In this document: positions 1 through 4,930 of the stretch, piece after piece
How positions within the stretch are numbered: position 1 is the stretch's first letter
Layout of the letters: every line of letters begins with the position of its first letter
Translations under genes and position numbers: made by a program
The notes under the pieces: model-generated
What the model was told of the DNA's origin: nothing
The model's database searches: none
Seen by the model: the letters and a program-made list of their open reading frames with translations, nothing else
NCBI GenBank assembly: GCA_023433265.1
Contig: JAEZDR010000091.1
Location: 1-6,769, forward strand
From: Bacteroidota bacterium
GTDB lineage: Bacteria; Bacteroidota; Bacteroidia; Chitinophagales; Chitinophagaceae
Length of the DNA: 6,769 nucleotides
Direction of reading: 5' to 3'

Positions 1-108
1 ACCTGTGAGGCAGCTTTTCATCCGGGCGTAATAGACGCCGTTGCGGATGTAAAGTGTAACATCGTTGATGTTGCCTGTTGCTCTTATATAACCATCCTGC
101 CTGGCCAT
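1..108 (-). CDS. Partial small protein of a Bacteroidota family of unknown function (N-terminus only)
   Basis: An open frame reads leftward from an ATG at 108 to the window edge without a stop, giving 36 residues that start MARQDGYIRATGNINDV and continue with TLYIRNGVYYARMKSCLTG. The pattern MARQ-x-G-x-I-x-x-x-G-x-I-x-D-x-T-x-Y, followed by a G-Y-x-A-R-x-K segment, resembles the N-terminus of short proteins of unknown function that I recall being common in Bacteroidota; that recall is not verified here. No signal peptide or membrane segment is visible. The bases upstream of the ATG show no Shine-Dalgarno sequence, which is normal for this phylum. The gene lies downstream of, and in the same direction as, the lipoprotein operon, but the terminator at 276-301 separates them, so it probably has its own promoter. 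No function is assigned. Confidence 0.5.
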   Translation of the reverse strand, partial: MARQDGYIRATGNINDVTLYIRNGVYYARMKSCLTG

Positions 109-275
109 ATGATGAAGTTACGACAGGATGAGCCTGCGAAAGCGTGCATGGACGGCAAAGCGCGGGTTTTGAGCAAATACTCCGCTACATTTTTGATGGA
201 AGCCGACAAAAACAGGGACGAATGGTATTGGGAGGTGCGGAGCAAAGTGCTAAGGAATGATAGGGGAGGCGCCAT

Positions 276-301
276 AAAAAAAGCAGCGTTGCCGCTGCTT
301 T
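276..301 (-). terminator. Intrinsic terminator of the minus-strand lipoprotein operon
   Basis: Read on the minus strand, a perfect 9-base-pair stem AAAGCAGCG / CGCTGCTTT (right arm 293-301, left arm 280-288 in plus coordinates) closes a four-base loop. It runs directly into a T tract (plus-strand A's 276-282, three of which are also in the stem). It begins 25 bases past the stop codon of the 270-residue exported protein, where the operon should end. Stem, short loop and U tract are all present, so this is a strong call. Confidence 0.85.
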
Positions 302-325
302 GCTATGATCTTTCGTATGAAGTTA

Positions 326-1138
326 TTAATCTTTCCATTTCTCCGCAACCAGTGCTGCAGTAACGCCCAGTACTGCTTCAAGTGCTGATACGTTTTGTTC
401 CAGTTCAACTACTACTTGCTTCTTTTTTTCTATTTCAGCGAGAGGCAGATTTCTTTTCTCCATTACCACTAGTTGAGTACGGGCGCCGGTGAGGCGTTCA
501 AGCGCATAGTCGAGAATGGAACGGCTGTAGATAACCTGCTCCTGGGAGTTTTGGAGTGTTGTATAGTAATTCGTGGTAGTACGTAACAGGTCGGCGGAGA
601 TGGTTGAATTCGGTAGTTCGGGGCAGTCGCCTTCAACATCACCATGGTTTAGGTGGGCTTTTAACGCGTTGGCAGAAACCTTCAAGGTTACGCCCGTACC
701 GTTATTCCCATTCACTTTATGACAGATGGTCACCTTGTCTTGCTTGCGGATGTTCTTCCTGTCTTTAAAGGTTTCCCTGTCCCAAACAAAACCGTTGTCT
801 TTAATGGCCGGTGAATTGTGTTTGCCCTTGCCAGGGTTATCACCGTTATCCTTGTCGCGGCGTTTGTCGCTTTTGCCAGCATTGCCGCGATCGTTGTCAT
901 CCTTGTCGAAACCACGGCCACCCTGGTCGTTGCCCTTGCCCTGGTTCTTACCCTGGTTATCTTTTAGTGCATTCTCATCCCGTTTGCCAGGCTTTTTATC
1001 CTTGCCCTGGCCTTTTTCCTGTTTATGTTCTTTATGATTGCCCTTACCATTGTCCTTGTCTCTTTGCGCCACAGCAGAAAGCATAATGGACAGCAGTATT
1101 ACGAGCGCGATTGCGGGAAACAATTGTTTGATTTTCAT
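326..1138 (-). CDS. Exported low-complexity protein with a Cys/His 'CHK...HGD' module and helical C-terminus
   Basis: This 270-residue protein starts with a Sec signal peptide: basic MKIK, a hydrophobic core at residues 5-21, and a likely cut after AVA before Gln25, so it is probably periplasmic or secreted. Residues about 26-115 are low complexity, dominated by Lys, Asp, Gly, Asn, Gln and Arg, with recurring KG/GKGN-like units and presumably disordered. Residues 135-172 form a compact module, VTICHK (Cys139, His140) then AHLNHGD (His162, His165) and Cys172. This resembles a short Cys/His motif I recall from many exported Bacteroidota proteins; metal binding is a guess. Residues about 183-270 are rich in Leu, Glu, Lys and Val with heptad-like spacing and look helical or coiled coil. 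The gene follows the lipoprotein gene by 5 bases and ends before a terminator, so the two are co-transcribed. I do not recognise a named family and assign no function. Confidence 0.85.
   Translation of the reverse strand: MKIKQLFPAIALVILLSIMLSAVAQRDKDNGKGNHKEHKQEKGQGKDKKPGKRDENALKDNQGKNQGKGNDQGGRGFDKDDNDRGNAGKSDKRRDKDNGDNPGKGKHNSPAIKDNGFVWDRETFKDRKNIRKQDKVTICHKVNGNNGTGVTLKVSANALKAHLNHGDVEGDCPELPNSTISADLLRTTTNYYTTLQNSQEQVIYSRSILDYALERLTGARTQLVVMEKRNLPLAEIEKKKQVVVELEQNVSALEAVLGVTAALVAEKWKD
794..1063 (-). repeat. Low-complexity segment coding for the K/D/G/N/Q-rich region
   Basis: On the plus strand this stretch is full of recurring pyrimidine-rich pieces such as cttgccctgg, ttgcccttgcc and ccttgtc. 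They encode irregular Lys-Gly, Gly-Lys-Gly-Asn and Lys-Asp units (residues about 26-115 of the exported protein). The units are degenerate rather than exact tandem copies. Such sequence can produce long open frames in other registers; the plus-strand frames at 726-1037 and 811-1086 are of this kind and are not genes. Confidence 0.6.
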
Positions 1139-1143
1139 GATGC

Positions 1144-1374
1144 TTAGTTTCTGTTTGTTGAATCGAATTCTTTGTCGAGCCGTTCAAGTAGGTCCTCCAC
1201 CTTTTCTGTCTGATCCTCCAGTTGCCGGGTAGAGTCTTCAATCGCTTTCGAAGTAGAATCCATAACATTCATTTCCCGTTCTTGTTCCGGGGAGGTGTCT
1301 GTATTAGCGTCAGTGCAGGAAAAAAAAGTAACTGCTGTTAGCAGTAGTGTTAAGCTAAAAAGTCGGTACCGCAT
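1144..1374 (-). CDS. Small lipoprotein, first gene of the two-gene minus-strand operon
   Basis: This 76-residue protein has a basic start (MRYR), a hydrophobic core at residues 5-18 and a lipobox-like end, TFFSC, with Cys20 as the predicted lipidated residue followed by Thr-Asp. That points to a lipid-anchored envelope protein. The mature part is acidic and rich in Glu, Asp, Ser and Thr. From residue about 37 it has a heptad-like pattern (IEDSTRQLEDQTEKVEDLLERL) that should form a helix or coiled coil. It ends 5 bases before the start of the 270-residue exported protein, so the two are very probably translated from one mRNA and may work together at the cell envelope; that is inference from position. 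The start at 1374 is preferred because it gives a complete lipoprotein signal. No named family is recognised. Confidence 0.8.
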   Translation of the reverse strand: MRYRLFSLTLLLTAVTFFSCTDANTDTSPEQEREMNVMDSTSKAIEDSTRQLEDQTEKVEDLLERLDKEFDSTNRN

Positions 1375-1602
1375 GTTTTTGGTTTTAGGAGCGCAATGAT
1401 GAAACGTAAAGTCTTAGAAATCAACTGCAATTTCCTTACCACAGTGTAGTTGTTTATAGGAACAAAAGGTGTTGAGGAGGGGAGTCGCCGGTGGCAATAA
1501 AAGTGATCGCATCCTCTAACTCTTTCGTTATCAGTATCAAACAAGCATCACACCTTGATGGCTTGCAGGGGTGGGAGATGTAATACGTCGATTAGTGTTT
1601 AA

Positions 1603-1628
1603 TTGTTGGATCTTGCGGTTTATCTTTG
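1603..1628 (+). promoter_or_regulatory. Possible upstream promoter for the S10 operon
   Basis: TATCTTTG at 1621-1628 matches the Bacteroidota -7 box TAnnTTTG exactly. The nearest TTG upstream is at 1603-1605, giving a 15-base spacer, shorter than the roughly 17-23 bases usual for this promoter class. If used, it would give an mRNA leader of about 135 bases before rpsJ. It is weaker than the candidate at 1706-1741. Confidence 0.3.
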
Positions 1629-1705
1629 GTATCAATCACCGTTTTTACCTGCCAAAAAGTTAATATGAGTAGTAATGGCAAGGTTTCTGTAAAATTATTT
1701 CCCCA

Positions 1706-1741
1706 TTTTGTTTTCCTTTCTGCCAATTCCCCTTACCTTTG
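1706..1741 (+). promoter_or_regulatory. Predicted main promoter of rpsJ and the S10 operon (Bacteroidota sigma-A type)
   Basis: TTTTG at 1706-1710 matches the -33 element, and TACCTTTG at 1734-1741 matches the -7 element TAnnTTTG exactly. The 23-base spacer is at the long end of the range known for this phylum. Transcription would start around 1746-1749, about 22-25 bases ahead of the rpsJ ATG. The position directly before the first gene of a highly expressed operon supports the call. Confidence 0.65.
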
Positions 1742-1745
1742 CGCT

Positions 1746-1763
1746 CCCAATCTGAAAATTGGG
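1746..1763 (+). promoter_or_regulatory. Hairpin at the predicted 5' end of the S10 operon mRNA
   Basis: CCCAAT (1746-1751) and ATTGGG (1758-1763) are perfect inverted repeats around the six-base loop CTGAAA. The hairpin would begin at or next to the predicted transcription start and end 7 bases before the rpsJ ATG. It could protect the 5' end of the mRNA or affect initiation on rpsJ. No U tract follows, so it is not a terminator. Confidence 0.5.
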
Positions 1764-1770
1764 TTTCGAT

Positions 1771-2076
1771 ATGTCTCAGAGAATCAGAATCAAATTACAA
1801 TCCTACGATCACAATCTGGTAGATAAATCTGCAGAGAAAATCGTGAAGACTGTACGCGGTACAGGAGCAGTTGTTACAGGTCCTATTCCATTGCCTACGC
1901 GCAAGAAGATCTTTACTGTTCTACGTTCCCCGCACGTCAATAAGAAAAGCCGCGAGCAGTTCCAGTTAGCAACTCATAAGCGCTTACTGGATATCTACAC
2001 ATCTTCTTCGAGGACGGTAGATGCCCTGAGCAAGTTAGATCTTCCTTCTGGTGTAGAAGTAGAGATCAAAGCGTAG
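1771..2076 (+). CDS. rpsJ: 30S ribosomal protein S10 (uS10)
   Basis: This 101-residue protein is full length for the family. S10 sits in the head of the 30S subunit and, in bacteria studied, also joins the NusB antitermination complex as NusE. The sequence shows the family core GPIPLPT (residues 37-43), followed by KKIFTVLRSPHVNKKSREQF up to residue 64 and the DLPSGVEVEIK ending. An in-frame TTG at 1759 would add only MGFD and lies inside the hairpin arm; the ATG at 1771 gives the usual MSQRIRIKLQ start and is preferred. It is the first gene of the operon. fusA, rpsG and rpsL do not precede it here; the upstream neighbour is a divergent lipoprotein operon. The spacer to rplC is unusually long (296 bases). 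Confidence 0.98.
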   Translation: MSQRIRIKLQSYDHNLVDKSAEKIVKTVRGTGAVVTGPIPLPTRKKIFTVLRSPHVNKKSREQFQLATHKRLLDIYTSSSRTVDALSKLDLPSGVEVEIKA

Positions 2077-2085
2077 AAACGTTAC

Positions 2086-2102
2086 CTGTTGCCAGGCAAC
2101 AG
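2086..2102 (+). other. Hairpin just after rpsJ
   Basis: CTGTTGC (2086-2092) and GCAACAG (2096-2102) form a perfect 7-pair stem with a three-base loop CAG, 9 bases after the rpsJ stop codon. The following sequence (catagttctt) is not a U tract, so termination is unlikely. It could mark an mRNA processing or stability point at the 3' side of the rpsJ message. Confidence 0.5.
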
Positions 2103-2133
2103 CATAGTTCTTAGAAATAACATCATCTCTCAA

Positions 2134-2154
2134 TTGCTGCAAAAGGTGTAGCAA
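2134..2154 (+). other. Hairpin in the rpsJ-rplC spacer
   Basis: TTGCTGC (2134-2140) pairs with GTAGCAA (2148-2154) in seven pairs including one G-U, around the loop AAAAGGT. An A7 tract (2153-2159) overlaps the end of the right arm and continues past it. This could act as a terminator only on the opposite strand, where there is no gene to terminate. Confidence 0.4.
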
Positions 2155-2180
2155 AAAAAGAGCTCTGGTAAATCATAAAT

Positions 2181-2211
2181 TCTCTTGGCTTCAAAAAAAG
2201 AAGCTGAGGGG
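2181..2211 (+). other. Long 12-pair hairpin with an A7 loop
   Basis: The left arm TCTCTTGGCTTC (2181-2192) pairs continuously with GAAGCTGAGGGG (2200-2211), counting G-U pairs, leaving a loop of exactly seven A's (2193-2199). Four of the 12 pairs are G-U, all on the RNA-sense side, which fits a structure working as plus-strand RNA better than as DNA or minus-strand RNA. The unpaired A7 loop is a possible protein or RNA contact site; that is a guess. Confidence 0.5.
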
Positions 2212-2218
2212 CAACATA

Positions 2219-2244
2219 TAAACAAGCCCTTCGAGGTTTGTTTA
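2219..2244 (+). other. 10-pair hairpin with a CUUCGA loop
   Basis: TAAACAAGCC (2219-2228) pairs with GGTTTGTTTA (2235-2244) in ten pairs including one G-U, closing the six-base loop CTTCGA. It begins only 7 bases after the A7-loop hairpin, so the two would stack nearly end to end in RNA. Confidence 0.5.
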
Positions 2245-2260
2245 CTGCCGGTACTTCCAC

Positions 2261-2281
2261 TTCTTCGCCTGCGGCGGAGGA
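2261..2281 (+). other. GC-rich 9-pair hairpin
   Basis: TTCTTCGCC (2261-2269) pairs with GGCGGAGGA (2273-2281) in nine pairs, two of them G-U, around the three-base loop TGC. No U tract follows (aacaaaagaaaagg), so it is not a terminator. Confidence 0.45.
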
Positions 2282-2306
2282 AACAAAAGAAAAGGTCGGT
2301 GGCAAA

Positions 2307-2368
2307 CAAGGATTGAATCCCGCATCATCTCGGGATGTCCTCTCAACCTTGCGGGGCGTAAACCGCAA
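2307..2368 (+). promoter_or_regulatory. Two mutually exclusive stems immediately upstream of rplC
   Basis: The first structure spans 2307-2351. CAAGG (2307-2311) pairs with CCTTG (2347-2351) and TTGA (2313-2316) with TCAA (2343-2346). These enclose the perfect inner stem ATCCCG (2317-2322) / CGGGAT (2331-2336). The second is TTGCGG (2349-2354) pairing with CCGCAA (2363-2368) around an eight-base loop, ending 4 bases before the rplC ATG. They share bases 2349-2351, so full formation of one opens part of the other. Such an arrangement could switch access to the rplC start, but this is inference from pairing alone. Confidence 0.4.
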
Positions 2369-2372
2369 AACG

Positions 2373-2990
2373 ATGAAAGGAATTATTGGAAAAAAAATTG
2401 GGATGACCAGCGTGTTCGGTCCCGATGGCAAGCAAACCGCTTGTACCATTATTGAAGCTGGTCCTTGCGTAGTTACGCAAGTTAAGACGCAGGAAAAAGA
2501 CGGCTACAGCTCTCTTCAGCTGGCATTCGGTGAAAAGAAAGAAAGGAATGCAATCAAAGCCGAAATTAATCACTTCGCAAAGGCAAATACTTCTGCCAAG
2601 CAATTCGTTAAAGAATTCCGCGATTCTTCATTAGATAAAAATATTGGTGAAACTGTTACTGTCGACATCTTCGCTGAAGGCGATAAAGTTGAAGTAGTAG
2701 GTACAACAAAAGGTAAAGGTTTCCAGGGTGTTGTTAAACGCCATGGCTTCTCAGGTGTGGGCGAACAATCTCACGGCCAGCACGACCGTCAAAGAGCTCC
2801 GGGTTCAATCGGTGGTTCTTCTTATCCTTCAAGGGTTTTCAAGGGTATGAGAATGGCGGGACGTATGGGTAACGACCGCGTAAAAATGAAAGGTCTGAAA
2901 GTGATTAAAGTTTTTGCCGAGAAGAACTACATCTTAGTTAGCGGTTCTGTTCCGGGCCATAACGGTTCTATCGTTTTAATCCAGAAGTAA
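2373..2990 (+). CDS. rplC: 50S ribosomal protein L3 (uL3)
   Basis: This 205-residue protein is full length for Bacteroidota L3. L3 binds 23S rRNA early in 50S assembly and sends a long loop toward the peptidyl-transferase centre. The start MKGIIGKKIGMTSVF is the classic L3 N-terminus, so the ATG at 2373 is chosen over an in-frame TTG at 2238 that would add 45 unrelated residues. Family motifs include GTTKGKGFQGVVKRHGF (110-126), SHG...RAPGSIG (133-147) and KGMRMAGRMGNDRV (157-170). Where E. coli L3 has GSIGQNQ, with the glutamine methylated by PrmB, this protein has GSIGGSS, so that glutamine is absent. L3 follows the long structured spacer and precedes rplD by 23 bases. Confidence 0.98.
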   Translation: MKGIIGKKIGMTSVFGPDGKQTACTIIEAGPCVVTQVKTQEKDGYSSLQLAFGEKKERNAIKAEINHFAKANTSAKQFVKEFRDSSLDKNIGETVTVDIFAEGDKVEVVGTTKGKGFQGVVKRHGFSGVGEQSHGQHDRQRAPGSIGGSSYPSRVFKGMRMAGRMGNDRVKMKGLKVIKVFAEKNYILVSGSVPGHNGSIVLIQK

Positions 2991-3013
2991 ACCCCCAAAA
3001 TCAGAGAATTACC

Positions 3014-3652
3014 ATGCAAGTAGATGTTTTAAATATCCAAGGACAGAAAACAGGCAGAACCATCGATCTTCCTGAAGAAATATTCGGTGTTGAGCCTAAC
3101 GACCATGCTATTTACCTGGCCGTTAAGCAATACCAGGCTGCACAGCGCCAGGGTACGCACAAGGTTAAAACCCGCGCTGAAGTAAAAGGTGCCAGCCGCA
3201 AATTACACAAGCAAAAAGGTACAGGTGGAAGCCGTAAAGGTAACATCCGTAACCCTCTTTATAAATGTGGTGGTACCATCTTTGGCCCCAAGCCTCATGG
3301 TTATGGCTTTAAGCTTAACCGTAAAGTGAAGGACCTTGCTAAGATTTCTGCACTCAGCTACAAGGCAAAGGAAAATGCTATTGTAGTAGTGGAAGAAATG
3401 AACCTGGATGTGCCTAAAACAAAGCAGGCCGCAGACATGCTGAAAGCTTTAAGTTTTAGCGACAAAAAAGCGCTATTCATCATACCTGATTACAACGACA
3501 ACCTGTACCTGAGCCTTAGGAACATTCCTTCAGCTACCAGCACATTGCTTGCCGATGTAAACACTTACGACATCTTAAATGCTGATGTATTAGTGTTGAC
3601 TGAAAACGCTGCTAAAGTGTTTACAGAAGACGAAACAGGAGTAGAAGCTTAA
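3014..3652 (+). CDS. rplD: 50S ribosomal protein L4 (uL4)
   Basis: This 212-residue protein is a normal length for L4. L4 has a globular domain on the subunit surface and a long loop that helps form the narrow part of the exit tunnel. The loop region is recognisable, with KQKGTGGSRKG (66-76) and GGTIFGPKPHGYGFKLNRKV (86-105). The C-terminal part matches the globular domain, including the TYDILNADVLVLTENAAK segment. In E. coli, L4 is also the autogenous repressor of the S10 operon through the rpsJ leader. No similar leader is recognisable ahead of rpsJ here, although the structured rpsJ-rplC spacer is a possible site for some such control (inference). The ATG at 3014 is preceded by agaattacc, with no Shine-Dalgarno sequence. 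Confidence 0.98.
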   Translation: MQVDVLNIQGQKTGRTIDLPEEIFGVEPNDHAIYLAVKQYQAAQRQGTHKVKTRAEVKGASRKLHKQKGTGGSRKGNIRNPLYKCGGTIFGPKPHGYGFKLNRKVKDLAKISALSYKAKENAIVVVEEMNLDVPKTKQAADMLKALSFSDKKALFIIPDYNDNLYLSLRNIPSATSTLLADVNTYDILNADVLVLTENAAKVFTEDETGVEA

Positions 3653-3683
3653 TTAATTAGAATTCTCGTAAAACTGAGATAAA

Positions 3684-3983
3684 ATGAAACTGACAGAAGT
3701 TTTGGTAAAACCCATCCTCACAGAAAAAGCTAACCTTCAGCAGGAAAAGCTGAGGAGATACGCTTTCAAAGTGGCTAAGAAAGCCAACAAGCTGGAAATA
3801 AAGAAAGCTGTTGAGCAATTTTACGGTGTGAACGTGGTGGATGTAAATACAGTTGTTGTTCCTGGTAAAAACAAAACACGTTACACAAAAGCCGGTTTTA
3901 TACAAGGTGTAAAGCCTGCCTACAAAAAGGCTTATGTAACTGTAGCCGAAGGCGAAACAATTGACCTATACGCAAACATTTAA
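3684..3983 (+). CDS. rplW: 50S ribosomal protein L23 (uL23)
   Basis: This 99-residue protein is a typical length for L23. It sits at the exit-tunnel mouth and is the known docking site for trigger factor and the signal recognition particle. The opening VLVKPILTEKA (residues 6-16) is the family signature. It is followed by the Lys-rich pattern KANKLEIKKAVEQFYGVNVVDVNTV (33-57) and the basic loop GKNKTRY that contacts rRNA. The spacer from rplD is 31 bases, with AGATAAA directly before the ATG and no Shine-Dalgarno sequence. Confidence 0.97.
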   Translation: MKLTEVLVKPILTEKANLQQEKLRRYAFKVAKKANKLEIKKAVEQFYGVNVVDVNTVVVPGKNKTRYTKAGFIQGVKPAYKKAYVTVAEGETIDLYANI

Positions 3984-3989
3984 TTATAG

Positions 3990-4013
3990 CTGGCGAAGCT
4001 GAAAAGTTCGCAG
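3990..4013 (+). other. Hairpin in the rplW-rplB spacer
   Basis: CTG-g-CGAA (3990-3997, one bulged G) pairs with TTCGCAG (4007-4013) around the loop GCTGAAAAG, ending 16 bases before the rplB ATG. The stem is short and bulged, and no U tract follows. It could be an mRNA processing or initiation feature; confidence is limited. Confidence 0.3.
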
Positions 4014-4029
4014 ATAAACAACAAAGAAC

Positions 4030-4863
4030 ATGGCATTAAAGAAGTACAAACCAATGACGGCAGGCACCCGCTGGAGAATCGGGAACGCTTATGCTGAAAT
4101 TACAACCAACGAGCCTGAGAAGAGCTTGCTGGAGCCAAAGAAAAGTACAGGTGGCCGTAACGCACAGGGCCGTAGGAGTATGAGATACATGGGTGGTGGA
4201 AATAAGAAACACTACCGCATTATAGATTTCAAGCGTAACAAAAGAGGTATTGATGCCACTGTTGCTTCGATTGAATACGATCCAAACCGCACAGCATTCA
4301 TCGCTTTATTGAACTATGCTGACGGTGAAAAAAGATACATCATTGCCCCACAGGGCTTACAGGTAGGCGCAACGGTAACAGCCGGCGATGCTGTAGCTCC
4401 TGAAATTGGTAATGCTCTTCAGATGAAGCACATGCCATTGGGTACTATGATTCACAACATTGAAATGCAGCCTAACCAGGGTGGTAAGCTTGTACGCAGC
4501 GCAGGTGCGAGTGCACAGCTTGCGAACAAGGAAGAAAAATACGCTGTACTTAAAATGCCAAGTGGTGAGCTTAGAAAAGTACTTATCAACTGTTATGCTA
4601 CGGTTGGAGTAGTTTCTAATAGCGACCATATTCTTGAGCAGGCCGGTAAAGCAGGTGTAAACCGCTGGAAAGGTATTCGCCCACGCAACCGTGGTGTAGC
4701 AATGAACCCGGTAGATCACCCGATGGGTGGTGGTGAAGGTAGAGCTTCAGGTGGTCACCCACGTAGCCGTACAGGTAAGTACGCTAAAGGTGAAAAAACC
4801 CGCAGCCCGCATAAGAGCTCTGATAAGCTGATTATCCAGCGCCGTAACGATAAGAAAAAGTAA
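4030..4863 (+). CDS. rplB: 50S ribosomal protein L2 (uL2)
   Basis: This 277-residue protein is full length. L2 is one of the most conserved 50S proteins, needed for subunit joining and peptidyl-transferase assembly. Visible marks are SGGRN-like TGGRNAQGR (40-48), YRIIDFKRNKRGI (62-74), the EYDPNRTAFIALLNYADGEKRYI block (82-104) and the C-terminal NPVDHPMGGGEGR (226-238). His230 corresponds to E. coli His229, long linked to peptidyl-transferase activity, and is kept. The second histidine of the E. coli DHPHGGG motif is Met here, as I recall from other Bacteroidota. The basic tail GEKTRSPHKSSDKLIIQRRNDKKK ends the protein. The spacer from rplW is 46 bases; the one to rpsS is 67 bases. Confidence 0.98.
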   Translation: MALKKYKPMTAGTRWRIGNAYAEITTNEPEKSLLEPKKSTGGRNAQGRRSMRYMGGGNKKHYRIIDFKRNKRGIDATVASIEYDPNRTAFIALLNYADGEKRYIIAPQGLQVGATVTAGDAVAPEIGNALQMKHMPLGTMIHNIEMQPNQGGKLVRSAGASAQLANKEEKYAVLKMPSGELRKVLINCYATVGVVSNSDHILEQAGKAGVNRWKGIRPRNRGVAMNPVDHPMGGGEGRASGGHPRSRTGKYAKGEKTRSPHKSSDKLIIQRRNDKKK

Positions 4864-4930
4864 TTGTTAACCAGTTAAAATGATCTGAGCCGAGGGGCAA
4901 GGATAAATAAACGAAAACAGAATATAGAAT

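Larger units (their letters stand above)
1375..1770. other. Divergent intergenic region between the lipoprotein operon and rpsJ
   Basis: These 396 bases separate two transcription units pointing away from each other. The right part contains the rpsJ promoter candidates and a short hairpin, listed separately. On the minus strand I looked for a TAnnTTTG box upstream of the lipoprotein gene and found none that is convincing. The open frames crossing this stretch (minus 1350-1544, plus 1626-1826) overlap real gene starts in other registers, show no recognisable protein features and are not called. Confidence 0.6.
2077..2372 (+). promoter_or_regulatory. Long structured spacer/leader between rpsJ and rplC
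   Basis: This is by far the longest spacer in the operon; the others are 14-85 bases. It carries a run of inverted repeats on the transcribed strand, listed individually: 2086-2102, 2134-2154, 2181-2211, 2219-2244, 2261-2281, and 2307-2351 competing with 2349-2368. No stem is followed by a U tract, so none looks like a plain terminator. No conserved protein is visible in any frame. The open frame continuous with rplC from 2238 has only a TTG start, and the minus-strand frame 2123-2449 overlaps the rplC start. The region could be a cis-acting RNA leader for rplC and later genes, or a dispersed repeat inserted in the spacer. Both readings are inference; the density of stems is directly visible. 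Confidence 0.5.

Noticed and set aside
109..363. 84-codon plus-strand open frame between the partial gene and the exported protein
   Set aside because: It reads through the terminator at 276-301 and overlaps the end of the exported-protein gene in antisense. No family features are visible. The minus-strand frame at 84-275 is rejected because it overlaps the partial gene and looks random.
726..1086. Plus-strand frames rich in Pro/Leu/Ser or Cys opposite the exported protein
   Set aside because: They come from the complement of the Lys/Asp/Gly-rich low-complexity segment. The minus-strand reading has a signal peptide, a defined module and a terminator in the right place.
1759..1770. TTG start for rpsJ four codons upstream
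   Set aside because: The ATG at 1771 gives the standard S10 N-terminus and 101 residues; the TTG lies within the leader hairpin.
2086..2102. Intrinsic terminator after rpsJ
   Set aside because: The stem is perfect but no U tract follows, and a full stop here would cut off the rest of an essential operon.
2238..2372. N-terminal extension of L3 by 45 residues from an in-frame TTG
   Set aside because: The L3 family begins at MKGIIGKKIGMT (2373). The extension has only a TTG start inside a hairpin arm and no similarity to L3.
2123..2449. 108-codon minus-strand open frame across the rpsJ-rplC spacer
   Set aside because: It overlaps the L3 start in antisense and shows no recognised domain. Stem-rich non-coding sequence explains the region better, though a fragment of a dispersed repeat cannot be excluded.
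4357..4719. 120-codon minus-strand open frame opposite rplB
   Set aside because: It is antisense to the strongly conserved L2 gene and its composition is that of a shadow frame.
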